A DNA stretch of 64,000 nt from Owenia fusiformis (GCA_903813345.2 CAIIXF020000009.1:31065259-31129258); one strand, 5' to 3'. Numbered from the stretch's first letter, positions 13,001 through 28,000 are shown. The notes: generated by a model from the letters alone, not told the origin. A program made the numbers and translations.

Positions 13001-16000
13001 GGACCAAGTTAGCAAGTGACATGCTGCCATGTTGCATGTTCAAATAGCATCTTGCCAAGTTTAAACTGTACATCTCGCATGTGCAGCATGTGGACCAAGT
13101 TAGCAAGTGACATGCTGCCATGTTGCATGTTCAAATAGCATCTTGCCAAGTTTAAACTGTACATCTCGCATGTGCAGCATGTGGACCAAGTTAGCAAGTG
13201 ACATGCTACCATGTTGCATGTTGAAATAGCATATTGCCAAGTTTAAACTATACAACTCGCATGTGCAGCATGTGGACCAAGTTGCCAAGTGACATGGTAC
13301 CATGTTGCATGTTCAGATATCATCTTGCCAAGTTTAAACTATACATCTCGTCTCGCATGTGCAGCATGTGGACCAAGTTAGCAAGTGACATGCTACCATG
13401 TTGCATGTTGAAATAGCATCTTGCCAAGTTTAAACTATACAACTCGCATGTGCAGCATGTGGACCAAGTTGCCAAGTGACATGGTACCATGTTGCATGTA
13501 CAAATAGCATCTTGCCAAGTTTAAACTATACAGCTCGCATGTGCAGCATGTGGACCAAGTTGCCAAGTGACATGGTAGCATGTTGCATGTACAGATAGCA
13601 TCTTGCCACGTTTAAACCATACGACTCACATGTGCAGCATGTGGACCAAGTTGCCAAGTGGCATACTGCCATGTTGCATGTTCGAATAGCATCTTGCCAA
13701 GTTTCAACTATACATCTCTCATGTGCAGCATGTGGATCAAGTTCCAAAATGACACGTTTGTTTATTTGGAATGGGAAATTAAATGATAAAATATATTTTT
13801 AAACTAAAAAGCTTGTTTAATGAACGGTAAAACGAATGAAACGAACACAAATTTGGAAAATGTAATTTAAAAAATGGTAAATTGGTATATAAGTTTGAGC
13901 TTTGTAGTAAGCATATGAAGAAATCATCCTCTACAATATTCTTGGTTAGCTGACCACTAACTCCCGGGCACTGACTTCATTTGTATTCTGCCACTCTCAG
14001 GCCAGTAGTCAGCTTTTACCAGGGAGGGAAGCAGGGGGGAGGGCTGTTTTTAAAGAATTCCATGAGGGATTTGACTTTTCCTTTGCATTATATCTTAGAA
14101 TTCACACATGTAAAATGTTTCAATATGATAATAATAGATTACTAACTTTATGTTCTCATAAAACAAAAGTAGATTGCAGAGAATAATTTATTATGTAGAG
14201 ATGATTTTATTATGGAATAATTGTGAAGTAATAAACTTGTTAATGTTACAAAGCTATGAACAGCATATTACTGTATCATATACAATTATTCTAACACAAT
14301 TCTAAACACATGTGAACATTATAGTATCCTTGTATTAATGTTCCAATCTGAGTGTCAGTTAGTTCACTAAGTAGGCTCCCTGGTCAGAAACATCTTGAAT
14401 TCTTGAATAAGTAGAAATAAGAATATAACTGTATTTATATAGAATTGAAAATCTGTATATCTGCAAATATAGAACATTTACCATTGCCCATGAGTTTTCT
14501 GCTCTGTAGAAAGACCATAAATGCACATCTTTATGAATTTATATAATCAATAGCACTTTAAGTCCCCATATAAGGTCTAAATCACTTTGACTTATACTGT
14601 AGTCTTACTCAGTGTTATATGGAAGAATGTGAAACTTTTTTTAATTGCTAATTATGAATTTATATAAAACTAACTTTTATAACTAACTTTTAGAGATCAC
14701 ATATATATTCTAATAAGCGATAATTCAAACCAATGCATAGCATATCATATGCATCCTCACATGATTTTGGTGAAAAATTAAGAAAATTGGTTCAAAAATA
14801 GGCGAGAAATGAACTCGTCAATGCTTTAAAATGGTTCAGAGAAAAATGTATTTCAAAATTTCTTAGTTCTCATAGAAACCAATGGTACATAATATTTCAA
14901 ACATATATACTTCCTTTTAATCTCAGGTTAGACAATCAACATTGGTTTATATTTGAAGTTTTGCATATTTAGAAAAGATTGACATTGGAAAAAAATGATG
15001 TCACTGCCGACCATACGTTTTTATGTAAATCTACCGTAAAATATTTTGTTTTTCCGTAAATGCAACAAAACACCCATACCATTTAAACCCGTAAAACTAC
15101 TCTTATCTCCTGTACCGTAGTTTTACTAAAATCTATGGTAATTTTTTAAAATCCATTTTTTCTGTGAAAATGGCCGTAAAAACCTCCCGTATTTTTGACT
15201 GAAATCTCCCTTAATCTACCGTGTTTGAGCTAAATCTACAGTCAGTAACCTTGATTATTGGACTTCTTTCTTTTACTTTCAGTTTTACAGCAAGGAAATG
15301 TATATTTTCTGTAAAAACTGAGCGAGCAAAGGAACCCTCATAATACTTGTTCAGGGCCAACTTACATCATGGGCTTTTAATATTCAGCCTGATTACTCAT
15401 TAATTTTTGTCATATTCTTTTGTTTTCCCATTTCATTTAACTAAATGAACTTTCATTTAACTTTTATTCACCATGACCTCGTTCAAAACCAATTTCAGGT
15501 TGGCAGGTCTGACGTTAGTTGCAAAATATTTTTGATATGCTAAACCATTGAAGTGGCGCATCATTAAAAAAATTCAACTTTTATTTGAAAAATGGCGGGA
15601 AATTTTATAACGAGAAATGAAAAAATTCAAAAAATGAATTTAACCCTTACCCCAAAAAATGAATTTAACCCTAAGACCATGAATATGTGTGTCAAAAATG
15701 TAAAATAAATTAAAAAATGAATTCCATAAATAAATAAATTTTTCTATGTCAAAATATAAAAAAAAGAATTTAATTCTAACCTTAACCCTAACCCTAACCA
15801 ACCCTATTAAACCAGATGGAGTTTTAAATGATTACCTAACCCTGACCTACCCACTGAGGACACAGGACGCGTACTAGACCCTAATGATACAGGGTCCAAT
15901 TGGCAGGAGCGGTAATTGCATACCAGACCCTATTAAACCAGATGGGGTTTTAAATGATTACCTAACCCTGAACTACCCACTGAGGACACAGGACGCGTAC

Positions 16001-19000
16001 CAGACCCTAATGATACAGGGTCCACTTGGCAGGAGCGGCGATCGTGTACCAGACCCTAATGATAGAGGGTCCACTTGGCAGGAGCGGCATTCGTGTACCA
16101 GACCCTAATGATACAAGGTTCACTTTGCAGGAGCAGCGATCGCTATCAGTAGGGTCTGGTACATGAACGCCGCTCCTGCAAAGTGAAATGAGTTTAAACC
16201 GTAACCTCAACCCACCCTAACCAACCCTATTAAACCAGATGGGGTTTTAAATGATTACCTAACCCTGACCTACCCACTGAGGACACAGGACATGTACCAG
16301 ACCCTAATGATACAGGGTCCACTTGGCAGGAGCGGCGATCGTGTCCCAGACCCTAATGATAGAGGGTCCACTTGGCAGAAGCGGCATTCGTGTACCAGAC
16401 CCTAATGATACGAGGTCAACTTGGCAGGAGCGGTGATCACATACCAAACCCTAATGATAAAGTGTCCACTTGGCAGGAGCAGCGTTCACGGTTCACGTAC
16501 ATCTTTTATTGACTCAGATGTCATCACAATGACATATTAGTCAGTACAATGTACAATATACAAAAATAATTTAGACTAAACTAACTACAAAATACAAAAT
16601 GTAAACAACATGACAAATGCAAAAATATAAGTTATGAGTCAAGTTTTAAATACAGCATAAGAAAATGTAAAATATCAGTGTGATGTATCATTGACACAAT
16701 GTTCATCCAACACATATACAATGTATGAATTAAAGATCATTGCCAGGATCAATAAATGACTATGTCTGTTGAACTTGGCAACATGCACACATGGCACCAC
16801 CAACATTTCTGGTACATGGTACAGATGCTAATACAAGATGGCAAGTAGAACCATGTTGAGCATTAATAGACATTATTATAACATGGACATCCAACATGCC
16901 ATGCTACAGCCAATAGCCATATTTATCACATGACAACATGCTGTACTTGGTAAGTTGTGAACTTGGGATCACTTGAATCAAGGTACTTGGCACACATGCA
17001 AATATAAGATGGCAAGTATGCCAATGCAACATGTATAAATCAACATGCACATCCAACATGCGAACATGGCAGTACTCACAAATTCTGATACATGTACACA
17101 TGCTAAAACAAGATGCCATGTCCAACCAAAATAGTACATGTTCCAATCTAGAATAAATCTTGAATTATCACTTGCACATTCAACATGCCATGTTGAGCCA
17201 GATGCTCCGTCTTTCACATGCTAGACCAGTAGCATGTTGTCAGAAAGGTACTTGCTAAAATATTGCCATGTTACTAACAAGTATATGCCAAGTGACTGCA
17301 TCTTGTAGATATTACCACTTGGCACATGGCAGAACATGGCATGTTTGGACCCGGTGGCCATAAATGCATTTCTTTTAAGTGTTACTCTGACCATTATGGC
17401 CGTTCCAGGGTTAAGAAACATGTTTTATGTTCTAATCTGGATTACAGTACCCTGAAACCCTGAGGGTTAGCATAGCAAGAAAATTCTTGCCTCTGAGAAG
17501 CAAAAATAAATATACAGTAACCTGTGTATATTGAACATTTTTTGCAGAGAAAAAACGTTCTGTGTTGGTATGTGTTCATTACAAAGAGGGTAATTTATAC
17601 AGAGGTCGGTAGAATATGTGTGAAAAAACGGTGTCCACTAGAGAGAGGTGTTCACTAAGGCAGGTTTTACTTTACACGTACAACATTTTTGATCTCATTG
17701 AAGTAGTTTTTGTGGCATCATGTTTTTGTTTATTTTGGATTGCTTGTGGTTTGGCTCTTATTTTGATGTTTCTCTGACATGTTATTTTCGAAAACTTCTC
17801 CAGCCTGAAACTCCCTAAATTACAAGAGGCCACAGGTTTACTGCATATATTAGGTAATTTATCTAAAAATACACAGTTTTGTGTTCATTTTTCCATCTTA
17901 AATTACACTATGGCCTTCGTTTTATTGATCGCTTGTTTCTTCTTTATGTCACAACCTAAAGAGCTACTAGACAAAGAACTTTCTCCAAGTTAGAGTATAG
18001 ATAAGTCAAGATCTAACCAAGGGTAACTGGTAACTAAAAAACTAATGGTAGGAAAAGGAATGAAACATAAATTGATTAATTTATTTACTTAATAGAAACA
18101 ACTTGTTTACTCCTTCCAATATGATTCACATTTTCATTTCCCTCCTCTAAGCAACTGTGTTACACAAACCATCATTGAGATCCGATGTGTTCCTAAAATA
18201 GTTGCCCATGAAGAAGTTGTCATAGAAATGTTGTTTAAATCTAAATCTTATTGAATAGACAGGGAACGGAACTAAAGTAGATCAACATTATTTTTTTCGT
18301 TGTTTTATCATTCTATGACTGAAATGCAAGAAAGTCTTTGAAAGTCTAAACAACAAAGGGAGTAAAACATAAATATGACCGAAACAAAATTTCAAACACA
18401 AGCGATTTTCTCATCTTGTACTCTTCTGCAACATTTAGCACCTGGTACAAGTCAACATCATTTTTTAACAATTTCTGTTCAATGTGAAAATGCAATCTTC
18501 ATTGTAGGATGTCTGATGGTAGTAAAGATTCAGTGATGAGACTATCAGTTCATGTTGTTTAGTGATGTTTGTTGTTCCTTAAGGTGCCTATTATACTGTC
18601 AGATTTATCCTTGGAATATCTCCCTACACGACTAAAACCCTTTACTGAGTGATATCATTTTTGAATTAAAGGGATGTAGAAATCCAGCTCACCTTTGATT
18701 TTGTAGCAAATATAAGTTAAATGGTGAATGAATATAAGTTCAATGTCAGTGTGCAGATCTTTCTGTTATACTTTGACCATGAATGGCAGAAATGATATAG
18801 TATATTTACACAGTATTTTTATTTTACATCTGTTTATTTTCCATCCTCTCTTGGGATTGTTTTCAAACATGCCAGTTGTCTCCCTTCAATCAAAGAGTTA
18901 TCACATTAGTTGGAATAAGTTTGGAGGTTTTCACTTGATTCAGTTACCTAAATTTCTATCTCTACAGGAGTCAAATATTACAGATCTTCTTCATAGAGAA

Positions 19001-22000
19001 TTAGAGATTATCTCTTAAAATGGGTAATCTTAACATATCTTCTTTAAAAGGAACAACTCAATGGAGCTTTATAGATCATCTCTTTATCAGGGTCATCTAA
19101 ACATATCTTCTCTTTACAGAGCTCATCTTAACAGATATTCTTAACAAGAATCATTTCAACATATATTCTAGGCCTCTAGTCAGGGAGGGGGGGGGACTTG
19201 AACTCCCTTGGCCAAAATGTCTTTCAAAATCATCCAGTTTGTCACTATTCTGAGTGATTTTGGGCCAAAATTATCATATGGAATGTTTTTTTTTGAAAAT
19301 TGAACCTCTCTTTCTTGTATGGTCAGTTTGGGATATTATACATTTATATTCATATGTCAATCTGGGTATATAAGTATATTTTTCTGTTAATTAAGAATGC
19401 ATATTTTGTGCAAGTCCATCTTTTGTATTGGCTTTGCCAATTTACAGTGGGAATTAGAAATAGTGGACATGTGTGAACAGACATCATTTCTATTTTTTCA
19501 TCCTTTGATTTAAAAAACGTATTTAAATGAAAGTAAAATTCTAAAATGGCAGAAACAGTTTTATTTGGCCAGAGAGTATTTTAAACTTGCGAGAATGAAC
19601 ATTTTACTTGTAAGAGGCTTATCTTTACAAAACAGTACTGCGGGTATGACAACCAAGTCATTTTGACTTTTTACTTTATTTTACTCTTCTTGACATTAAC
19701 CCCAATTAATTGGCCTAGCTAATGCTCATGGTCGCTTTAGTAGGAAAATAAGGTTTCATTTGATTTTCTAGATTTATGTACCTTTAGGTAAAACAATTAG
19801 ATACAGCTATAACATACATTACCCTGCTCTATCTAATTAACTCAAGACTTTTATGATATTGCAAGGTATCCTAGCAAGACATTCAGGAATTATTGACCAT
19901 GGTTTTATCACATTTTAAAAGTACTTCTGTATATTGATGTCGCCTTGTGCTAATGGGCATGCGGGTAGGCAGTATGAAATCTCGTCAACAAAATAGCAAA
20001 ATCAATCATCTGTTTTGCTTTAGGTTGTTCTCAAAAAGACTTGTACCAAGATCTGATTATGGTCTGGACATGCTGGGTAATTTATAAGGTGGCCATACTG
20101 CTCTTCCTCTGTGAAAGTTATCATGAATCTATGTTATGTCTTATGGATTATGTCTTCAACCATGTTCAACCATGTCTTATAGCTAATCATATCTTGAGTG
20201 CTATTTTTATATAACCAGAAATGAGGAAATATTCCTACTTTTTTTTATTATGGGTCCATTTGAAAATGTTATCCCTTTTTGAATTGAGGCTCAAATGAAA
20301 CATATTGTAACCAGTAATGGTTAAACATATATACAGTCAAAATTCAATAATTTATATTTCTTTATATACATGTATGTAGCATCCTATAATAATTATTGTG
20401 CATCAATTATCTGTAAACCTGCTTTTTTATTGTTATTTTTGGTTCATATAGTGGGAATGAGATTGACTTGGTGTCCTTGTGTTCTAGTGTTCTAGTGTTA
20501 TTAGTCCATCGATCCATTTGCCTATCAACATTGATGGCATAGATGAAAACTGCTATTTTATATTAGGTCTTATCTCACCTGTTACCTGATAATTGTTTAT
20601 AATATATATACATGTATATACACAGTATTTGAGAGGTTATTTATCAGGTTACCATAGTTTCTTTAAAACCAACCAATCAAACATTGGAATTTTTATGTTT
20701 TGGGCATACTCAGTAGTGTTTTGGGAATGCCTGTACCAAGTTTCACGAAGATTGGTATAGCAGTATTGAAATGGCAACATCTTTGACATTATATCTATAT
20801 CACCCTGTATATTGTGTTTGAACAATGTTATGAGAGGTTATCGTTATTTTCTATCCTCAGAAAGAGCAGAACCTGATCAACACTCTCTAATCAGAATATA
20901 CTTTTAATCGAAATCCAAATCAATAACCAGAAGATGACTCTACATTTTCTACAAATAAGTAGCTGACATTTATTTCATATTTAAATATCCATTTGAGATT
21001 GCAAAGATCATATCAGCATCATTATAAAAGCATTAAAGATAGCAAGAGGGTATTATTGTTAGTCAATACAGATACAGGGTAGCTGCCTTGGGGAATAGCC
21101 TCCTGATATACTCTATGGTCTATTGTAGGCTTTATATAGGTGATATTGACCAATTGATCTGTATTGGTGGTATAATCAGAATATCAAATGTTCTCGTATA
21201 TATTTAGAAATGAGACTCAGCTGTTTCATTATTGTTACCATGGCAATTAAGTATAACAATAAGAAATCATGTATCACTTATCTACGCCAGTATATGTATT
21301 ATATGCATGTATTCTGAAAATAATATCACCATTGTAGTCTTTCATTAGATCTCTGAACACCTGTCTTCTCTCTACTTCAACTCCTGATAGCTATGGAAGT
21401 GCACTAGTCATGTATACAAGGGGGGGGGGGGGGGGCTCACAAAAACTTGGAGCAAGATTTATAAAAAATATAATATATGTATGTAATGCCTTGGTACATC
21501 AAAATCATAATTCACTTTGGGGTATTCTACCAACAGAGGTTCATTTCATATTTAGTAAAAAGATAAAGGGACTTCAAAAAATGTTCTATTTATGAGGGTA
21601 TTCAGTCTTGTAGAGGTGTATTTATTACATTATATTACATTCCAATGAGACCTGTAAAGTGGAAGACTAAGAGGTGGAACACCTCTGTTAGTAGAAGTCC
21701 CAAGACCACCTGCCAAGTAGAACACTTTTTAGCAGTACCAAATGTGTTTCACTAAGAGAAGTTTTACTGTATATATTATTTTGTATTTTTTATACTTTCA
21801 GGAGACCTTACATGCTAACTCTCCTTCACCACCGTGTACTAATCGCTGTGAATCACGTGCATCTCTCATGTCCTCCTCGGTAGATATATGTCGTATTTGC
21901 CACTGTGAGGCTGTCCCGGAGCAACCGCTCATTACGCCCTGTGTTTGCGTCGGCAGTTTAAAATTCGTCCACCAAGCCTGCCTACAGCAATGGGTGAAAA

Positions 22001-25000
22001 GTGCTGATACAAAAAGTTGTGAACTTTGCAAATTTAATTTTATAATGACGACACAAATTAAACCACTGAAAGAGGTAGAGTATTCTTTTTATTGTTGTTG
22101 TATAAACTGTAGATTGAGTTAATTTGGCATCACTTAATTTGGCAATTTTGCCATTTTTGCATATTGCCGTCTATTTAATTTGGCGTACACTAGGGCTTGG
22201 ATATTGCTCTGACGCCATAACTTCCATATACACTGGGCTAAAATACAAATTGTTATACACCTTGAATTCAACTACATGTACTCCTCAATCTAGCTTGTAA
22301 TTTATTATTGAAAGGATTCCCCATGGAAATGCTCAATCATTTAAATGTTTGATCAGCTTATCCTTTTCAGATTTTGCAAAAACTAAACTGGAAGTAACTT
22401 AATGTTCTCTGAAAAATTCCCAGTGATCATTTCTAAATTTTGGCGAAGATTTAAATTGGCATTTTTTCTATTTCTCCAAATTCGCCAATTTTAAGTGGGC
22501 ACCAAATTAACCCAATCTACAGTAAATAAAATACTGGTTATATGTTTTGTTTGGTGGAATTTGCAGGATTAATACATTGGCTCATAAATTGAAAACCTTT
22601 GGATATGATGTCATGTGTGTCTGCACAATGTCTAAGAATAGTGATAATATATATGTATTATTTACAAAGGAAATATTCATGGTGATCAATTCATATTAAA
22701 CCATCCCACGTAATGAGTTTCCCATCGGATACAAAGATGTGTTAAATATAATGTCTTACCCCTATTGGTGACAGACTATTGGTGACAGACTAGCCCTATT
22801 TTTATGTCAGCACTTACGGTGGTGGAAGTGGTAGGATGTTACACATAGGGTGTAAAATCTTTTAAAAATTATGTCAATTATTTTTACAATTCTAATTTTT
22901 TCTGAAAAGCAATAGGGATAACTGATCAAATATAAAAGTTATTGAATAGTTAACATTGGTGATGTCCAAATTTTTCAATATTGAAAAAAAAGGATGCATT
23001 CTTTTTAATATTTTGCCAGAAAACCATAAAAATGTCAGTGTTATCCTGAAATAAAGCCATATATTTTGAGTGTGTTTTCAAAATACATGTAGACATGACA
23101 TAGAAATTATAGAAATTGTGATAATTTTGGGGACTTTATTCACATTCGCAACTCTATTCCTTTAGTCCCTCCAAGCATAAAATCTCTGATTTATATAACT
23201 ATGATCTATCTAATGAAACATGGATTTTCATGCCGAATTCTTTATTACACATGGGTGTTCCCAGCAATCTTTGATCCATGAGACAAAATATTTGCATGAA
23301 TTACCCATTTGTGATCAGGATATCCCTATCCCTATGCTTCTTGAGTGACTTATGTTTTTTTATTAAAGCTTCTTGAAATAACATTTGCTCAATAAGCAAT
23401 GCATTACCTAATTATAATATAAATTATTCATAATAAGTATGTTTACCAAAATATGTCATTTTATACATCACGATATGATGATAAAGCGAAGCTAAGGTAT
23501 GTTTACCTTTGCTTATGGAGAGCGCATATTGCATCATGACGCATCAGACAAGAGAATCAGGATTCCTAATACTCATTATCAACATAAATATCCAATTATT
23601 TCTGGTTCAGTATAAAAAGTATTATGCGATCAAAGCTCTGTAATCTTGGCACTCATTGAATATCAGTATCATGTTTAACTTTATCTCTGATTGGTCGATC
23701 ATGGGTCACATGACATGAAGACTTTATTCCATTGACATGATTATCTGTGCATCATCTTGTCTCAAGTTAATAATGATGCCCAGTGAACATGTCACATGAC
23801 CCAGTTTTAACCAATCATAGAATTGAAAGCTTGACATTGATATAATAATAAAAGTTATTCAATGATTTTTGTATATATAGTGAGAAAATTTAACTTTTTC
23901 GAAATTCCTGCATAACGATCGGCCCATGTGATGTAAAAATACTTCTATGGTAAAGAATCTGTATTCCTCTGTGGCATTTCTTTATTTATCATAAAAATAC
24001 ATACATTTTCAAGTGAAATCTGTTATTCCATGGCATTATACCACAGTACATGTAGTTATCAAGTACTATACACTTTGCACTTGATATAACATACAGTATA
24101 ATATAATAGCAATAATAACAGTTTATCTTTCAGTTATTGTATGATTGTATATAAAATTGATTTTTTTTTATTTTACTGTTAACTGTTAACTCTATGTGTA
24201 AATACCAGTATAACAATTGAATATTCTTTTACAAACAACATTGTTAACCCTATATATAAATATAATAGTAAAGATTATCAATTTTCATTGGATTCCTCAT
24301 ATCAATACCAGTACTGATCTATTCCTTATTAGTCGTTTATCACCGCCCTATATCTAGGTATACATATTCACTCCTATTGTAATCAATTTCCATTGAATCA
24401 GCTTGGTTGTCTAGTGAGTAGGTGTAGCCATTTTATGCTGTAAATGCCATTTACAAGACCCCATCTTTGTCCTTACTTTGGTTAAAGTAGATAGGAGGGG
24501 GTGTCCAGGGACTTGCAGCAAGACTATTTTTAATGCAACATTTTAGGATTTTGTAACTTTTTATGGAACATTTTAGGTTTTGTAATTTTTTTACAACATT
24601 TTGGGATTTTCATTTTTATTGTAACATTTTTAGGCAAATTGATTTAATGGAGGAACCTTTTGGTTATGAAATACCTGGAGGTAATGCGTCATAGAGATTT
24701 CAATGCAGTGAGAGCACTGCTGTATAAAATCTGACAATATATAATCAGTTTTACATTGCACTACATTTTCTGCTTATAAGAATTATCTTACATTCATTTC
24801 ACATTTAGAATCTCGTAGAAGTCAATAGATGCTTCATTTGAGATTGTTAAGATCAGCTCTTAATGCTCAAATCATTGATAACACTCAGAGGATAATTTGA
24901 GTTAGCTTGTATTCGCAAATGCTACTAGGCTGTCAGCTACCGGATTAATCTACAATTTTAAGACTCATTTAAATATGAATAGTTCCTATTCCATTCATAT

Positions 25001-28000
25001 TTAAATGAGTTGGACATAAAATAGTAGGTTTATTCCAGTAACCGACGGCCGAAAGTTGCATTCATGAATACAAGCTTAGATAGTTGATATAGGGTACTAT
25101 TGATCATGATGACATATCTATTTATTATCCATTGCTTGTTCTATTACCATCAATTCTCATTGGGTTAACTCGGTTGTCTAGTGATCAGCTGAAAAGGAGG
25201 AAATTACCCAGAATTCCAGGATGAACCTATCTTCATGTAAAATTTGGTTAACTCACTTGTCTATTGATCATTTGAAAATATTCCAGAATTCCAAGGTGAA
25301 CCTATCTTCATGTAAATATGAACCTCTAGGCTCATTTTTACATGTTCATATGTTCATCTTTGAATTCTGGGTTATTTCCCCCTCTGGATCAGCTGTAGTC
25401 ATTATTTCCATTGAATCTATCATTGAATTCCCACTTTCACGACTATGCAGCATTTACAATATGATAACTTGTAAGTCTGTAATGTCTAGTCTCATCTATG
25501 CACACTACTATACCTTGCATTTGGTGTTCATGAGCAACCCATTTGGCTTATTAGTAATGATTATGTATTTGTTTTTATTTGTCTGTTCCTTATGAATGGT
25601 TTATCGGTTGAAAATTAGATGCTAGTAAGACACTTTCAAAAATATATTAAACAATTCAATTAGACAAACAAAGTATCTTATGCATTTCTAGGTGTTAGGT
25701 ATAGTAGTGTGCTATGGTATATGTTACATACAGTATACATGAATTTGGAGTGTTACATATACAGTAAAACCTGTCTAATCCGAACGCCATTTAGACCGGC
25801 TTAAAGCATTCAAATTAGGAGGTGTTCACATTTCGAGGTTTTTGCATTCGCGAAAATCCGGATTGTGAAGAAATGTGAACACATTCTCAGTACATATTCA
25901 GTGATTGCGCTAGGCCTTAGTAATTTTGAGTACTTCATACCCAGGTCACATCAAAAAATGGGGTACAAATAATTATTTTGGGGTACTTTTTGAAAATCGC
26001 TTCAGCGGGCTTTTGTGGTAAAAAAAATTGTTTATGTCCCCGCATGTACTCATGCATTGCAAGTCATTCCTGTTTACCTTCTTCTGAGGCCTCCACAAAG
26101 TCCCTGTAACTTACCTTCCATGGCTAAGGTACCATCCATGGAATCTCCCTCTCCCAAACACCCCAATATTGTTAGAATTTACCTCTCGAGACTAAACTGT
26201 AGCTCAAATTCTAATATCATGAAAAAACATAAATCAAGGAGTCATGAACATCTGTAGCCTTCTCGATGTGCCACGCCCACCCTGAAGTGTGGTGATGTGG
26301 AACGGCACTTATTATTATCAATTTTTGACGCGAGTTTTACACAAATAACCTGCCTCAATAAATTCCTGAGTGTTTTAGGATTCTTTTTATGTTATTGAAT
26401 CCCCGATCAAAAAAGTTAATCGGCACAGAACGAAGAAATTATCGTTTTTTCATCGGCGGTTTGGCTATGGACGGGGAATCCCCTTATGACATCCGGGTAT
26501 GGTGCTTGCATCAGATTGCTGCAGTCGGTAGGCATCAAATTGCCGTGGTTATTTGAATGCAGTCCCACCGATTCAAGTGGCCATTCGAAATATTTAAAAA
26601 GAATCTAACATGGTGACCATCTATATTAGGGTTGATTACCTCCATTTACCATGAACGGCACTTATTATTATCAATTTTTGACGCGAGTTTTACACAAATA
26701 ACCTGCCTCAATAAATTCCTGAGTGTTTTAGGATTCTTTTTATGTTATTGAATCCCCGATCAAAAAAGTTAATCGGCACAGAACGAAGAAATTATCGTTT
26801 TTTCATCGGCGGTTTGGCTATGGACGGGGAATCCCCTTATGACATCCGGGTATGGTGCTTGCATCAGATTGCTGCAGTCGGTAGGCATCAAATTGCCGTG
26901 GTTATTTGAATGCAGTCCCACCGATTCAAGTGGCCATTCGAAATATTTAAAAAGAATCTAACATGGTGACCATCTATATTAGGGTTGATTACCTCCATTT
27001 ACCATGAACAAGTTGATTCCTAACGGCTGTACAGTGCAGATTATAAAATAAGCGATCAATTCACACGAACGGTCCTGCGGAAAAAATTCTGCAGCTATAC
27101 CCTGTTTAGCCGCATACGTTTGCTACAAGAATTTTGATTGGCTTAATAACCGGAACACAAATATTATGCACGAATCAGATTAATCGTTATGTTACGCTGT
27201 TAGAGAGCGTGCCTAAGTTTTCAATTTTTGTTTTTTGGTTGTTTTTGGTATTATTTCATCGGTATATTTGGGGGATATGATTTTTGCGTACACGATACGT
27301 AAGATGTGTTGCAGTTTTGCGTGAAGATGAAATTAACTGCGTAAAAAACGCGAAAAACGGCGTTAACGCGAACCTAGATATTTATAGTTCATTTGACCAC
27401 ATAGCTTTATGGCATTTCAAAAATTTGAAAATTCGATTCAAAGGAATCTAGTCATGCTGGAAAACCCTATTATAATCAAGACCATTCAAGTTTTTTTCCC
27501 CAAAGTTTTGATATCATAACAATATTTGAGCAATTTTGAATGAAACATGTGAAATTTTATGAAAAGTGTTCAGATTAGACAGGTTAATTTTTCAAATATG
27601 ACTGTTCACTGTTCAAATTGAGAGGTGTTCACATTTCAAGTATAGCCAGGTTTTCAGATATACAGGTTCTACTGTAGTAATATCTAGCTATTAAAACATA
27701 TTCTCTTTTCTTATATATAATCAAAACAAAATGAGATTTTACTTGTGATATCATTAAGAAGAACTCTTGTGGTACACGTAAATGTCATATAAGTTATTTC
27801 TTGGTAGAGAATGATCATATATAATAGGGAAATGATGGCTGTATTCCAATTGTTTTCCAAAAATTATTGACATATGCAAAGGTTGACAACTAGAATTTTT
27901 AAAGGGGAGGAATATAACTATGAGCTTGTATTTATGAATGCAACTATTATGGCTAGCGGCTACTTGATTAACCAACTATTTTATGACCAACTCTTTTAAA

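Larger units (their letters stand above)
25762..27674. mobile_element. Mariner-like element, host of a nested insertion
   Basis: Ends CAGTAAAACCTGTCTAATCC (left) and the complement of CAGTAGAACCTGTATATCTG (right), with TA on each side (25760-25761, 27675-27676). Shared words GAGGTGTTCACATTTC occur near both ends. Without the inner hAT-like element it would be about 430 bp. The nesting shows this element is the older insertion. Confidence 0.7.

Noticed and set aside
12430-13746. Regular repeats that might be read as a CRISPR array
   Set aside because: The whole 91-bp unit is conserved, there are no unique spacers, and the setting is a eukaryotic intron.
12299-13747. Several open frames of 60-97 codons on both strands in the 12.3-13.7 kb region
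   Set aside because: They are produced by the 91-bp satellite and change phase from unit to unit; no start, splice or family support.
15781-15805. True chromosome end
   Set aside because: Only about three CCCTAA units, in the middle of a gene intron.
21742-21801. In-frame ATG upstream of the RING exon as the protein start
   Set aside because: It lies in the intron before a strong acceptor (TTTCAG at 21796-21801); the real start is in the exon at 3901.
25221-25595. 124-codon frame with hydrophobic stretches
   Set aside because: AT-rich intron with a local direct repeat (AACCTATCTTCATGTAAA); no splice sites or family match.
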